DNA from: Dermacentor variabilis
Taxonomy: Eukaryota > Arthropoda > Arachnida > Ixodida > Ixodidae
NCBI RefSeq assembly: GCF_050947875.1
Contig: NC_134568.1
Span: 216,053,648 to 216,117,647, forward strand
Direction of reading: 5' to 3'
DNA length: 64,000 nt
Shown: positions 1-13,449 of the stretch, piece by piece
Layout of the letters: every line of letters begins with the position of its first letter
Numbering within the stretch: position 1 is the stretch's first letter
Notes under the pieces: generated by a model
Seen by the model: the letters and a program-made list of their open reading frames with translations, nothing else
Told to the model about the DNA's origin: nothing
The model's database searches: none
Translations under genes and position numbers: made by a program

Positions 1-544
1 CAAGACTGTGCTAGTGACACCTCCATAAATTAGGCTGTTTCAACCGGAAATAGTTTTTTTTTTTATAATTGGTTGCCACGCTAGGCTGATGAGTGTTCTT
101 GTTTGCTGCGATCTGCGCATGTTCTATATGCCTGTATATGCCCACGGGCTGCCGTGAATAAAACAGTTGAAAGTTACCGCCCGTGCTGTTTATGTTTTCT
201 CTCCCTCTGTCCCTGTCTTTATTTGCGGTCAATATGATATGCTCCTCTACTACGTCTCTGATAACCGCTGTATGCCTTTGTGGTGTTAAAACACATCAGC
301 GATTGAACCAATCGATCAACAAGTCAGTCAGAAATACGTAGACATTAGACCTACAGCTGCCGGGTTGAAATTTGCTTGCAAGGCAGTGTGTGAGAGTAGT
401 ATAGGTTGCCGTCCCATATTGTAGCGAAAAAAAAAAAAATATTGCGTTCAGCTGTATAAATGGGAGTTGTGCTTCTGCTACGGCAAAAAGGGGCAATTAA
501 TCGTAACCCTGACACGAGGCTTGGCTTAGCTAAAAAATAAAAAA
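1..544. other. No gene seen
   Basis: Open frames are short and lack family motifs. A run of T (53-64) and a run of A (428-440) are the only low-complexity tracts. I see nothing functional here. Confidence 0.5.
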
Positions 545-640
545 GTGCAATGCCCAAAGACGGGTGGCGACGCTACAGTGAGGTTCCCGCACTATGGGAA
601 GCCACCAATTTTGACGTTGTCTTCTCAATTCAGTTTAATC
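545..640 (-). repeat. Relic of the TTAA MITE family
   Basis: The stretch with ACGGGTGGCGACGC followed by GTTCCCGCAC, and GACGTTGTCTTCTC further on, matches the reverse complement of an internal part of the MITE at 43669-44172 (GCGGGAACTTAAGTAGGCG then TCGCCACCCGT). Only the internal portion is present; neither terminal inverted repeat is found nearby. I infer an old truncated copy. Confidence 0.5.
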
Positions 641-2008
641 GCTTATAGGTAACGAAGGCGGCTACATTGAATGCTAAGCGAATCACTTCATATACTCAAC
701 CTAGCGAGTTTCCAGAACCTTTCCTACCTCAAACCGGTCAAAATGCGCGGAAATGGAGGGAGGGGAGCGATATGTTTCGGTGCAAAATCGCCGAGGAAAA
801 AAGAAAGAAAAGAAATTCGTTTTCAATTTTTCCACTAGTAATCAATATTTGTCAGTTGAACGAATTAAAACATTTTATTGAGAACTTTACCCGTCTAAAT
901 TGAACACTTTCTCCTCTTTACCGTCTTAAAAAAACAAACAATAGACGCTATGGCTATACTTTGGACGGCAGAGGGACAGCAAAGGAAGCTACATAGAATT
1001 AAAAGCGGGAAGTGATAAAGAGCTCGCTCTTCACAATATTATGTTACAGAAAGAATCTCCGATGCCCTGCAGGCTAGTTCCGCCTGCGGTTAACAAAAGC
1101 GCCTCTGCACTTCTGCTTGGAAATTGATAGCTTTTATTCACGTTAAGGTTCGGACGTTTTCATTTTCGCGGATTACCGGTTTTTATGTATGGCAAGCTTC
1201 TGATAGCGCTCCTAATTACATATGCGTCATCTTACTATAATGTATTCTTGCCTATTAGTCTAATAGGTTTAAGTGGTGGTTGTATTGTCTGTTGTACCGC
1301 TAATATCGTCGTTGTGACCGTGTCGATTTTTCCGGTCATTCAGTCGCTGTTATTTCTCCGCGTCCTTGCGTGTAGAGCGGGCGGGCGTCGGTGTGCGCAT
1401 TCCAGTGGCGTAGTTGTTCCGTCTTTTCCTTCTTTATGTTGTTCCTTTTTTACCCTTCACACCCAATCCATCCTCAGTGCACGGCCATATTTTGCTCGTG
1501 TGCTTTTTTTTTATGGCCACCCCTTAACTCCAAACCTCCCCACCTAATTAGGTCGCCTGAACCAATCATTCGGGGTTGCTCTGTCTTTCTTTACTTTGCG
1601 TCTCTCTTACGCCTTCACTCCGAAGCATCGTAATATTTGGAACAAGCCCATAGCACGATGTAACTTCGGCAGGTTTCTTACTTTTCACCCTCTTTTTTGT
1701 TTCTTTCTTGCTCTTTTTCGGCGTTTGCCCCCGATAGAGGAGTGCTAACGAGAAAAATTAGCATGGCATGCTGTCCAATCGGAAGCTGTCGACTGTTCAT
1801 ACAACGCATTTTTGCAGCAGCTAACATTTATAGCGAAAATTCGACTGCGAGCTATAGTTATTTTTTCTCGCAACCATGAGCGCGTGCGTTATTAAGGTAT
1901 GTGATGCAGTATGACTGGTTTAATGATGGCTATTGCCTTTAGAAGACCGCCGCCACGTTGTGCAGCAGAATCTGCAACAGAAATTGGCAGTGCTATTATG
2001 ACTTTGAC

Positions 2009-2009
<1 letters not shown>
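641..2009. other. No gene seen
   Basis: Mixed-composition DNA with T-rich stretches near 1495-1520 and 1690-1730. Open frames reach about 120 codons but have no recognisable domain and no convincing start context or splice pair. I treat it as unique or very old repeat DNA. Confidence 0.45.
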
Positions 2010-2068
<59 letters not shown>

Positions 2069-2090
2069 GCGTGCGCGTGCGCGTGCGCAT
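2010..2090. repeat. (GT)n / (GTGC)n microsatellite
   Basis: Pure GT dinucleotides run from 2010 to 2063 and then grade into GTGC/GCGT repeats to about 2089. The whole tract alternates purine and pyrimidine, a sequence type able to adopt Z-DNA. It produces spurious Cys-Val and His-Thr frames on both strands. Confidence 0.97.
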
Positions 2091-3330
2091 TCTGTCCACA
2101 TTTCGCGGCTGATAAATAACAGCAACAATGAAATTCGTTTCAGGTGAAATGACAGTTTGGTTGTAGAAAAAAAAAGATACGTTGCTATGAAACGCTGCCG
2201 CAAATGTAGTTCCCACCTTGCAAAATGGCTTGTCTTCGTCAGCAAGTGTAGGAATTCTGAATAGTGTTGGAAAAATGCAGAATGCTGTGCGAGAAGGACT
2301 AGTAAATTTGTTTCTCTTCTTCAAAATCTGCTATGCACCGATTTTTTTTTTTTCGTATGCTGTTGTTGGATTTCAATCGCTTTTAGCACTTACTACAAAA
2401 GTGTATTTTCTCTTGGAAACTGCAAACCGTTTCCGATTTGTACTGCTGCTGATTCAGTGAGCACTTTTGAGGGTGTTAACGCTTGACAATACATATCTTG
2501 GCGAAAGATTTGGCGAAAGGCGGAGGCATGCATACCTCTACATTTCGCCAAAACGTTTTATGATCGCCAGTTCGCGTCCAGGACGGGGAGCTTTTATCCG
2601 TTCACTTTGCTTCTTGATATGAGGAGTCTGCTTGCCAAGAGGAAACGATGCCTAAAGAAAGATTGGATGTTCCTTTAAAAATAAAAATGACTTCGGAGGA
2701 AATTTACGGGAGTCCTCTCGCATCGTCGCGCAGCACTAGCCAACGAGAGAAGCAAAGTTGGTGGGTTCTTCATCCGATGCGCTGTGCGTGTTGACTCGAG
2801 GCCTGTGTTGCGTGTGAAGAGCTGCGCTTTTATCATTTTAATGGCGCAGAACGCATGCTGCGCAGAAAGTCCCAGGTAACGCTTTGCCAAGTACAAATAT
2901 AGCTGCAGTAATGGGAATGCGGCTACAGTCCCTTCCAATCCGCCACATTCCGTTAAAGCTACCACACCTACGCTAGGAATGAGAGAAAACGCTTCGAAGC
3001 TGCTCCACGACGAGCCGCGCCGCGCAATCTCGGAGGCCATGGCACGTGGTGAGCGACAGGTGGTGGTCGCCGCCACCTTATGCGAAGAATACCGTCGCAT
3101 CTCTTGCCACTCATAAAGCTAAATGAGCTGTAGCGTCGCTGAGCATTCGGACCCGCTATGTGCGCCATACTCATTGCCCGACTCGGCAACCTTCTGGAAG
3201 GGGCAAACTGGCGATGTTGGCGAGCTACGTGTTTCCCGTAACGGTCGCAGGGCAGTTGCAATGACCAGGTGGTTGTCGATTCGGCCAACGAGCGGAATTA
3301 GTTGCTTCAGACCACTTTTATGCGAACTCG
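2091..3330. other. No gene seen
   Basis: Minus-strand frames of up to about 140 codons (2675-3288) are Arg/Ser rich without any domain. GC content rises towards 3000-3300. No transposon ends recognised. Confidence 0.45.
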
Positions 3331-4529
<1,199 letters not shown>

Positions 4530-4685
4530 TTAGCAGTGTCAGCAGCAGCACCGGCTAATTAGGTCCACTCCGCAGGATGAAGGTCTCTGCAAGAGATCTC
4601 CAATTATCTATGCTAGTCGGCCAAGCCCTGCTGTGCATGCACATTCCCTAATCCTGTATACACCTAGATCACACACACGCATTAG
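4530..4685 (-). mobile_element. RTE-type LINE, 3' end fragment
   Basis: Read on the minus strand, the fragment resembles the 3' end of an RTE-type LINE: an AGATCTCTTGCAGAGACC module, CTGCGGAGTGGACC, then a short GCTGCTGCTGAC-like simple tail at 4535-4550. The same module order is seen in the 3' ends at 20321-20499 and 44175-44370. Only the last ~150 bp is present, the usual 5' truncation of a target-primed insertion. Alignment was by eye and the subfamily differs from the 41-kb copy. Confidence 0.5.
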
Positions 4686-7190
4686 CCGTCTATTTGAGCT
4701 AATGACGACGGACGCGTAGTTATTGTTGATCCCATAGAACGGAATCAACAGGAACAAATGCCGTATTGACCGGTTTCAAGCGCTGGTGCAGACCAATAGT
4801 CAGGCGGAAGTAGAAAATATGAGTGCAAATACGTGTGCTCTTCTTACGCCCTCGATGGCGCACCATGTAACTTCCCGTAGTTGCTTCTGTTATTAGTGAA
4901 CCAAAGTCTTACAGTTAAGTAAAGTATCGCCCACATTATTTTTTTCCGAGCTTCAAAGAACTGGTCCGTCCAAAGCTACGTAAAGTTTTGTTCGAGTTCT
5001 TTCTCTCTTTTGTTTTGCTTCGGCGAATGGCGCAGTTTGCTTTGTCAGAAAGCGTGCTCGGCTTACCGGTGTCGCCGGAGCAGTAAGGCCCGAGCTTATT
5101 GAGTACGGCACGACCGCGGTCACGCGGTGCTCGTTCCAGCTGCGGAGAAACTGATTGGTCGTTCCGCGCTGTTCCCCGCAAGACTGTGCAAATCGACTAA
5201 CAAGGTTAAGACCTCGCACCTGAATTCGTGTTACACCGAACTGCCGCAAATTAGGTCCGGGGCTCGATTGGTCTACCTGCAGCCACTGCCGCCGGCCGCC
5301 ATCATGGCGTTCTCGAGAAAGAGCGATTGCCCTTCTCGACCACTGGCTCCTTGTCTCGCCGCCGTCTTCCCCTTTCTCTCGGGTAACGTATGTGGTCGTT
5401 GGATTGGATTAACGCCGATTTGTGGCTCTGGCTCTATGGCCCCGGCGACCCGTCAATAGCTCCGTTTGTTTCGCGCATGCTCTTCGGTGCCCTTTGCGCT
5501 CTTTTTGTCCTTGGTGGATCAACGTATAGTTGCCCCGTCGGTGTTCGAGCCGCTTTTAATTTTTTTGCTTCCCTTTTTCTTTAAAGCCTTTTTTTTTTCG
5601 CCGTTATTGTTTCCTCAGTGTTGTCTTCTTTATCTGTTTCTTCTTTCGTATCCGACTTAATATGTTTGCCGCAACTTTAAACCTCCACTTCTGTTCCCTG
5701 CCTTAAACCGGATTTCTTTTTCGCGTCTCTTCTCCGTAACAAACGTTCACCCTTATTCGATACAGAGGCTCGTAACGCCTTTACATGTTATATACAGAGG
5801 CTACTTCGCTTTGCGCGCATGCAAACAGTAAGTTCTTGTGGTTTCTTTGTGTGCCTAGCAGTACCTTCTTCTATTTGTTTGTTAACGGCCTCAGCGGATG
5901 AACTTTGCCTTCTGTACGGATTCCAAGCTTCAGTAGGACTTTCGTAACTAAAAAACGTCTCGATTTCAAACAATTTTTTTCGCTTACCTGCTAACCTCGG
6001 AGCGATAAATGTAATAAGGCGTCTGAATGAAACATAGCACCATACAAGGCAAATTTTCGCCACGGCTAAACTCATCCAGCCTCTGTAATTAATAGCGGTA
6101 CTTGGTGCATTGTGCGTTAATTTTTAGAGCATTTATCATGAATGCGTGGCAACTTTTTTTTTCTGTGCAGAAATGTTACGAAAATTGAAAAAAATATAAT
6201 TTAATTGCGGACGCCCTTTCTTTTCTGAAGTAGCAACAAATTAACACTGGTTTGCCATAATGATGCATACCTATAGTGGGAGTTACATCAGCGTGGCCGG
6301 AATATATTAGAGAAGGGATAGGGGGGGGGGGTAATGAAAGTGATCTAATTTTTTGTTAGCTATAGCCCTGCGCTGGAGCGATAACACTTCTACCTCCTCT
6401 TGTAAAAAGTGTGTCGACCTGGCATACGGACCGTAGAAGACTGGTCTTCATTTATGCATTCCTGGGCCTCCTAAATATCCCCAGTACCCGTGATGGGGGA
6501 AGACGCACTATATATTTTTAACCTGATTTCATACACGCAGCCCATCACACCTTGCTATAGTTCCCAAACATGGCTGCCACGATATTTGTGCACCATATTG
6601 TCGCGGGTACATTTTCTTTTTCTTTTGACGTGACCGTTTTTCGCCGGATTATCAGTTATCGATTTGTCGCTCGGCGCAAGACGCGCCTGCCGTGCTGTCA
6701 CGTGTTTCATGTTTACGCAGCTTCTCAACGTGATAGTACCCCAAGATGGCGGCCACAATTATGTCATTGTAAACAATTTATATTTAAGGAACTATACTGT
6801 TGAGCAGCGTGGTTGAAGTACTGACGGTGCCAAGGTCCTTGTTCCAATACCGACCGCTTGACCGCGGGCAACCGAGCCACAAATTGTCCTCATACCATAT
6901 GTTTCACGTAACTATAGAACCAAAACGTTAAAAATACAGTAGTACACCTCAGACGTATGAGACAAGTGGTATATTGTTCGCAATCATCTTGAGAAAAGAA
7001 AAAAAGAACCGCGTAAACGCTACGCGAACCTCATCGATATAACTTTGTTGGGTGTTTGTGGGCACGCTGTACAACTTTTCAATTACGACATGCCCTAAAG
7101 CGAACATTTAAAGTTTTGCGCAAGTAAACATAATTTTGGCTAACGAATTGCACTTCAAGAAATTGTCTGAGTAGCCAAAAAAATATAATA
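4686..7190. other. No gene seen
   Basis: About 2.5 kb without a supportable gene. Pyrimidine-rich DNA covers 5480-5720, a G run lies at 6319-6330, and AT-rich DNA covers 6120-6260. Frames are short or low-complexity. The CATCATGGCG near 5300 has no extended open frame with a domain. Confidence 0.45.
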
Positions 7191-7415
7191 TAAATTGTGG
7201 GTATTTCATGCCAAAACCGTGATATTACTATAAGGTACATATTGGGGGACTCCGGATTAATTTCGGCCACCCGGGGTTGTTTAACGTGCACCCAATGCAC
7301 GGCGCACGGGCGTTTTTGCATTTCGCCCCCCATCGAAATGCGGCCGCCGCGACCGGGATTTGATCCCGCGCCCTCAGGCTTAGTAGCGCAACACCACATG
7401 CCACCACGGCGGGTG
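7191..7415 (-). mobile_element. tRNA-derived SINE (copy 1)
   Basis: Read on the minus strand, it starts in the tRNA-like head (CCGTGGTGGCATGTGGTGTT, with GGGATCAAATCCC resembling a pol III B box). It continues with GCGGCCGCATTTCGATGGGG, a GTGCACGTTAAAC block, and CCGGAGTCCCCCA, and ends in the CGGTTTTGGCATGAAATACC tail. The same module order recurs in the SINE copies at 16.8, 31.4, 31.6, 48.6 and 51.5 kb. The architecture fits tick tRNA-derived SINEs such as Ruka, though I cannot assign a named subfamily. Confidence 0.85.
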
Positions 7416-8433
7416 TGAATAACTCAAGACTACTGTGAACAATGTACAGTTGGTTTTATTCGTCTAATGTGTACATGCTCCAAGTTAGAGCTTGTTTCTG
7501 ATTAAGGGAAACACCCAGTATGGTATATCGCAGAGGTCTGCCAAATGCTCGGCCCCGTTAGCGTTGGCGATCGGGTGGCGAATACCCAATCCGAGTTGCC
7601 GGACAAGCGTGCCACGTGGTATGCCACAAAACTTTGCGGCTACACGTAGAACTCTTCTTGCCTTTTTGCAAAGCCCGTGCTATAGAAGCGCTTGAGAAAT
7701 AGCTTTAGCTTGGCGCCGACTCTGATTTATTTGTTCGGATACAAATGAAATGCAGAAATCTTCTCATTAAGTAACCGCTGAATTGCTTCGAAGGAAATTT
7801 GTTGCATTTAATGAATAAAGCAAATTTCTACCGCATAATGCTGATTTACCACCTAGAGTTGTTGCGAAAACTGCCACAAATTTGTAAATAATGATGATAA
7901 AAAAACAGCATAGCACACAGTTAACGCCTGAACAACACACCAAAAAGAGATATCGCAATCCTGTAAACTTCCTACGTTAGAGCGTCTGAAGTGGAGGAAG
8001 ATTATGTATTAGTTCGCAACTTACGTGATACCGTTGTATTGTTTAAGGTGGTACTGAAAAATTTCTAAACACGAATTAGAGGTACAGGTTTACAGTGTCG
8101 TCAGGTTGACGGAGGCCAGAACAAGTAAACGATGCCAGCTAATTACGAAAATGTAGCCACACAAATGCGATATTCTAGCATTATGCGATATTCTAGCATC
8201 CATGTATGTTGCCACCCTTGAAAACGACGTTTTTTTTTTAAATATAGCGAATCTAATTTTTATTATAATAAGGATCTACAGACATTCCGAATTGTGCTGC
8301 TGCAAAAATTATGTCTCTACCTGGTTCTGTTCAAAAGTTATGACGTCTTTTACAACTACCGGCAGACCTTTCTAAAACCGGAACTGACATTTTGTGAAAA
8401 CGAAACCTACATTTCAATCATTAAAACACACTT
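7416..8433. other. AT-rich flank of the Mutator-like piece
   Basis: AT-rich DNA without a gene. It includes a perfect 18-bp tandem duplication (ATGCGATATTCTAGCAT, 8166-8201). The segment leading into the transposase fragment may include its eroded 5' coding region, but I could not read one. Confidence 0.4.
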
Positions 8434-9285
8434 ATGTTTGTTTTAATGACTCGAAAAGCCATGCGGCTGTCAAAGGTATGTACGGAACTGGCACTGTGCG
8501 AGAACTTGAGTGCATGGCACGTGCAAAAGCGTGTCGGATGCCGACTGAGGGAACTGCAAAAGACAACTCGTGGACTCGGAGGTAAACAAACGTTGACGGA
8601 TGTTATGATCGATAGATTGCAAATGATAGATTACGGTATCGCAATCATGGCAAATGTAGGAAACCTACGAGCTATGAAGCAGGCCAGACTTCCGAGTCTG
8701 TTTCACTACAGTTCGACTGATGGAACTCCTAGACATGGCCTGTGTCCTTTCGATGTGAAAAGTTGGTGTGTCTACAGCCGAGTGAAAGCTCTGGGCACAG
8801 GACGCTACAAGCAGAGGGGAGGTTTTTCCAATGAAATCCTGAACCAAGTGAAACTTGTTTTTGCAGACCTCTGTTCTGATGAACTTTTGACGAAATGTCT
8901 CCACGGAAAAACGCAGAACGTGAACGAATGCTTCAACGGATGCTCTGGCAGCGTCTCCCTAAAGATGTCTATGTAGGCCTGCGCACTGTTTGGTTTGGAA
9001 TACTTGATTGTATATGGCACTTCAACAATGGAAATTGTGGCACGCTGGACATCTTGAGGCAGGCTGGTGTCGATCCTGGCTACTACACCACAATAGATTG
9101 CCACAGCAGGGACCGAAGACGCTTGAAGAACGCCAAGCGCCAGTCAACGGCGGACGAAAAACAAGCCCGAAAAAAAAAAGAAAGACGACCAGTTGCTAAA
9201 GGATTTCACGGTAAACTCGTGGCAGTTAAGGAAGGGGCCAGCTGTGAGCCTGCTGGCTTTCAGCCTCCTACGATCTTCCAATGAT
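8434..9285 (+). pseudogene. Mutator-like transposase, C-terminal fragment, frameshifted
   Basis: Two overlapping frames join into one protein-like stretch of about 280 residues. The first (8434-8940) includes HVQKRVGCRLRELQ, RGLGGKQTLTD, YGIAIMANVGNL and LHGKTQNVNECFNG. The second, after 8940, continues WQRLPKDVYVGL, GVDPGYYTTIDCHSRDRRRL and a Lys/Arg-rich tail ending near 9282. One missing base at 8940/8941 explains the break. I recognise these motifs as a family of arthropod and cnidarian proteins annotated as carrying a Mutator-like transposase domain (remembered, not searched). The N-terminal part with most of the catalytic region is absent, and no terminal inverted repeats were found, so it is a dead fragment. 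A domesticated gene is unlikely because of the frameshift. Confidence 0.68.
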
Positions 9286-9837
9286 GTATATGATATGTTT
9301 GGAATACTTCTTTCTTGTTTTGTTTTTCAAAACTTCATTTTCAATTTTTTCGTTGCTTCAGGAAGTCATAACTTTTGAATAAACCAATATTTTCTTATGA
9401 AACTTCCCATGCTTCTTTCTGGAACATTACTCTGCGCAATAAACTAGGATAATTGAAAACGATGAATAACTTTTGATGTTGTAATGTTTCTACAGGAATG
9501 CAACCACCTGAAATTACGCAATTCTTGGTTTTAGGGCTATACCATACTTAATATTGATGACAGGGCAGAGATTCTAGTTCATTGCACAGCCTGCATGTAC
9601 AGCTACCTTGCTACTATGCCATTTTTGTTTTGTATCACAGGTTCGGTACTTATGACGGTTGGCGCGATGGGCATATTTTGGGTAATTTCAGTAATTAAAT
9701 TGTGATTAGTTTTCGCTTTCATTGTCTAACGTATTTAAACAGTCTTCTTAAACAGCCCTTGTTAAGGCAAACTCAAGGGAGTCAGTTTCGGATCAAAATC
9801 TAAACAGATTTCTAGAAAGGTGGCAACATACCTTAAC
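9286..9837. other. AT-rich DNA, no gene seen
   Basis: AT-rich sequence downstream of the transposase fragment with AATAAA-like motifs (for example AATAAACC near 9380). It may be the 3' non-coding part of that element. No right terminus could be identified. Confidence 0.35.
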
Positions 9838-10225
9838 GTCCCGAGGGGCCTTCGCTGTCCAGACGCACCAGCACCGGTTCGTCGGCCAACGTCTGGTGGA
9901 GCGTTGCACGAGGAAACAAAGGCTGAGCTCCCGGCTTTGGCTGTCTTTGAACATGCGCATCCGCAAGGCTGCTTCGTGGCACACGTTTCTCGGCCGTTCT
10001 GCTGCAGTTCCCACCAAACTCGATGTTCATGATGCTGCGTCGCCTGTTACAGCTTGTCTCGTCAGTAAAGTAACTAATCACATTTAATTGATTACTGAAA
10101 AAGGTAAATGAATTGAAGTGAGCGTTAGCGAGTAAAAAAATTAAATCGTGAAATTACGATATTACCAGTAAATGTTACAAGTAATTGATTACGTGTAATT
10201 CGTTACGTACAAGTCTGCGCAAGAC
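9838..10225 (+). repeat. Dispersed repeat family A, copy 1
   Basis: The sequence GCAAGGCTGCTTCGTGGCAC, CGTCAGTAAAGTAACTAATC, a TAATTGATTAC-rich section and GTACAAGTCTGCGCAAG recurs in the same order in diverged form at about 13525-13795. The AT-rich part contains many self-complementary TAATTGATTA motifs. I infer an old, probably non-autonomous element; no ends were proven. Confidence 0.55.
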
Positions 10226-12041
10226 TCATCTGCACGGCTGTTTTGCTTGCGGGCTGGGCACTAAATAAACATCGTGTGCCGTTTGCGTAGTCGCACTGTG
10301 GAACAGTTCCTATACAGCCCGTGATGATCTCTCGTCGTTTGTACGTACGGGACGTGCTGTTTTGACGATGGGCCAGCTTCTCCAACAACCAACAGCGCCC
10401 TCGGCCCAGACAGGCCCGTGAATCCCGCAGTCGTCTTCGTTGTCGCGCGCGGGTGGCGACAGGCACGGACGCAAGCATTGCCAAATTATGCCGTCATTCT
10501 TCGCATCGAGCACGTCACCCCGCATGTCGGGTCTGTGGGCCGTATTCGAGTGCCCTCCACACGTAATGGGCCTGTCCTCGGGCGCTATTATTTAGACACT
10601 CTTGATACTTTCCCACGGCGCGGCTGGCTTGAATATTCCCTTCAATACCGTGAGTTGTCGGGAGAAATTGCTCCCCTTTGACATCTGCTTCCGTCCCGGT
10701 GAACGTCGCTATATGCGCATACTACGCGCTTGACACTCGTCTTAAAGCAAAAACGTCGCGATTCTGTAAGCAAAGAACAGCACTGAGCTTACCTTTATTT
10801 GTAATTGTTGCGCGTTCACCGTGGTCACCAAAGTTACCGTGGAAATTTAGGTAATTCGCCGGTAGCATAGTGCACATCGCCGGCGTCCTTGGCGTTAGAG
10901 ACGATTCGCCCGCAGGGTATCTTTCTTTTTTTTTTATTGCTTTCTCGAGCTTTTCGCTGAAGGCATTTTTTTTTTTTTTTACGCGAGCTCCCTTTATTCG
11001 TCGTTTGCACCTGTGTTTCTCACTTCCTTGCTCGTCTGCAAGCTCCTCCTTATCCGTGTTTCTCTGGCCCGCCTTCTGGTCGTTCTCTTCAGGTCTGTGT
11101 TCTTTATGTTCCCCTTTCATCTGGGACAGCATTTTTGTTTTATCTGCAGGTCTACATCTTTAGCTTCTGCCTTCCGGCCTTTCTCTCCACCGCCCCACGG
11201 AGTGCGGTGAAACCCCTCGAGTTTGGGCAGCCGCGCACCGTGGGCAGGCGCTTCCCTGTCCGGAAGCGGAACTTGCGGCCATTTCCGCTGTTTTCAGAGA
11301 GAGTCGTGCTTCCACTTCCGCTACGGCTTCTGATCACGGCCTCTTCCTGCGCTATGCGTACAGCGCTAAAAGTGCATTTGCCGAGCTTCGCTCTGTGACA
11401 CTTTAACGCTGAAGCCAAAGACGAACTCGCTAAGCTCGGAGCGTGTGTTAAACAGCCTGCTTGGTAGAGCTCGGAATGTGTATGTACCACGCGTGCTTCG
11501 GCAAATGCCTGAGAGTGCTGATAAGCGGCGCAGTCGCGATGAAGACAGTTCGCTTTGCCTGCCTCTCTTTGTTTCTTTTTTTCTCGGCACATTGTTGGCG
11601 CAGCGGCGGACATCCGTAAGCGTGGGATTTAAACAGAATCCACTGATTATCTTTGAAATTACTTACTTTAGGAAGAATGTTGTAGTGACGGAATGCAAGC
11701 CAGTCATTGACCAAGTCGTGTCCACTTAGTAAGTATCCTGATTTTAGGACCAGTTTCGAGATATCCATAACGCAAATTTTTGGCGAAATGCATTGGCGGT
11801 CGACTCAATATCTCAATAGAAATGTAATTCATTACATTCACCAGATACTGCCCCACGAAAGTAATCTGGCAATTCCTAAAACGTGATCGATTATTTTTTA
11901 AACTACTTTCCTGCCAACATTTGTTAGTATTCTAGCAAACAGAACAAGCTATACCCTGCCTTTTTTTAGTGCATGTTCAGCAGTTGTTGGTTATGTTCAC
12001 CCACAATTATTTTTCTTAATTTACCTCGGTTATCTTCCCTC
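10226..12041. other. No gene seen
   Basis: About 1.8 kb of mixed sequence. Frames of 70-150 codons on both strands (for example 11152-11613 minus) are Arg/Ser rich and overlap each other, with no domain. Poly-T runs lie at 10925-10938 and 10968-10980. Confidence 0.45.
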
Positions 12042-12049
12042 AAATAATA

Positions 12050-12136
<87 letters not shown>
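12042..12136. repeat. (ATT)n microsatellite
   Basis: After CAAATAATAA, pure ATT trinucleotides run to 12136, about 30 units. On the minus strand this reads as poly-Ile, which is an artefact. Confidence 0.97.
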
Positions 12137-12665
12137 GTGTGGTGTGCCGTGACTGAAAATTCGCTCGATGAGCGCGCGGCTGTGCTAACGAGGACGGTGC
12201 TGCGACGTAGGAACGCCTTGCGCCCAAGGTCCCGGTTGCTCCATGCCGCGATTCCCGCGCCTCTGTCCTCCATGAAGCGCACTGCTTCATTGTTGCTGGC
12301 AGAAGGGGCTCCCGGTTGGGCCAATGAAGAGCAGAAAAAATCGTCCGCATTTTCCGGCACGAACGTCCGATGTGGCGGAGCGTTAAAATAAGGAAACAAC
12401 AACAGCAAGAACATCGACAAAATTATGCATATCCAACGCGCACGTTGGAATCTACGTGATGCGATGCTTTCGTGATGTGGTTAATGAATGAAATGCCGTA
12501 AGTGTGCCCGTTTCGTTGCCGAGTCTTTGGCGTAAAGGAAGCTGGCGCGCGCATGTGCTCTCGGGCACCCGTGCTGCTCAGTGTGGGAGAGCTCACATGA
12601 TGTATATAAGTGTGTGTGTGTGTGATTGTATTGCTTCATTTCTTGTTTGTTTTATATGTACTGGT
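12137..12665. other. No gene seen
   Basis: Mixed sequence with a short GT run (12611-12624). Frames of 60-126 codons flanking the ATT array lack any domain. Confidence 0.45.
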
Positions 12666-12935
12666 CACTTCTTGGCCGATCGTCCGCCATAGTATGTAAA
12701 TTATAGTCATCATCAACACGCGGTGATCATCTCAAGCGAGCTAGTTGGCGATGCACGATATGCACCGTCCGCTTGTTGGCCAGTCCTTCGTTGTGAGTAT
12801 GCACAATTGTGTTTAAATCATCGTCATCAACAACAAGAGCACTTCGTAGCCGATCCCCCGTTGTGGGTATGCGCCACAGTAGGGAAATCATAATCGACAC
12901 CTGGCAACCATCTCAAAGCTAGCTGGTGTTGGCAC
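12666..12935 (+). repeat. Degenerate tandem repeat, ~85-bp unit
   Basis: Three diverged units share the order TTGGCCGATC or TAGCCGATCC, then CGTTGTGAGTATGC, AAATCATCGTCATCAACA, and ATCTCAAAGCTAGCTGG. Unit one starts near 12668, unit two near 12768 and unit three near 12845. The period is about 80-100 bp because of indels. It looks like an old minisatellite; no coding capacity. Confidence 0.65.
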
Positions 12936-13353
12936 GACAGAAGCATACGTGCGTTTGCGGCCTAATGGTACCCCACGGAACAAGTAGGCTTCTAACCATG
13001 TTTTAACGGGTAAGGTGTGCAGATTATAGGTTTTAGCTCCTGTCGTTACCAGCATATTGTTTAACGCGTTTCTAAACATCTTAACATCTTTTTCTGGACC
13101 TGTACAGTATAATTGACAGTTGATTATGTTGTTTATTGTTTATTCTGCAAAAAACCAGAGGTATTTAAACGTCTGTTTTCAGATTGCTGGAGTGGAGTGT
13201 TCTTTTTTCTTCTTTTTTTTTTGGGGGGGGGAGATCTTACAGAGAACTCAGAAAATAGAGTTCGCCGTAATGTGATCTTGTACTTTTGTATTGAGTTTCT
13301 AAGCTCTGTTACATGCGAGATAATAAAGAAAGAAAGGAAAGGTTGAAAAAGAA
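12936..13353. other. No gene seen
   Basis: Mixed sequence with a T then G run (13201-13231) and an AATAAAGAAAGAAAGG purine-rich tail at 13321-13350, possibly the tail of an old retroposon. Confidence 0.4.
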
Positions 13354-13400
13354 AGGGGTCGTGGTCTAATGGCTAGAGTATCGGGCTGATGCGCTGCTGG
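13354..13400 (+). repeat. tRNA-like SINE head fragment
   Basis: GTCGTGGTCTAATGGCTAGA resembles a tRNA 5' half containing a pol III A box (TGGTCTAATGG). No clear B box or cloverleaf 3' half follows, so this is a SINE-head remnant and not a functional tRNA gene. Confidence 0.4.
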
Positions 13401-13449
13401 GCCGCGCTTTGTTTTCTCTCTTCGCCATCTCTCTCTCTCTCTTTTTCTT

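Noticed and set aside
2010..2090. CRISPR array or other prokaryotic repeat system
   Set aside because: All tandem repeats in the window are microsatellites or diverged minisatellites; none has constant repeats with unique spacers, and the window is eukaryotic.
13354..13400. Functional tRNA gene
   Set aside because: Only a 5' half with an A-box-like motif is present; no anticodon arm, B box or acceptor pairing follows.
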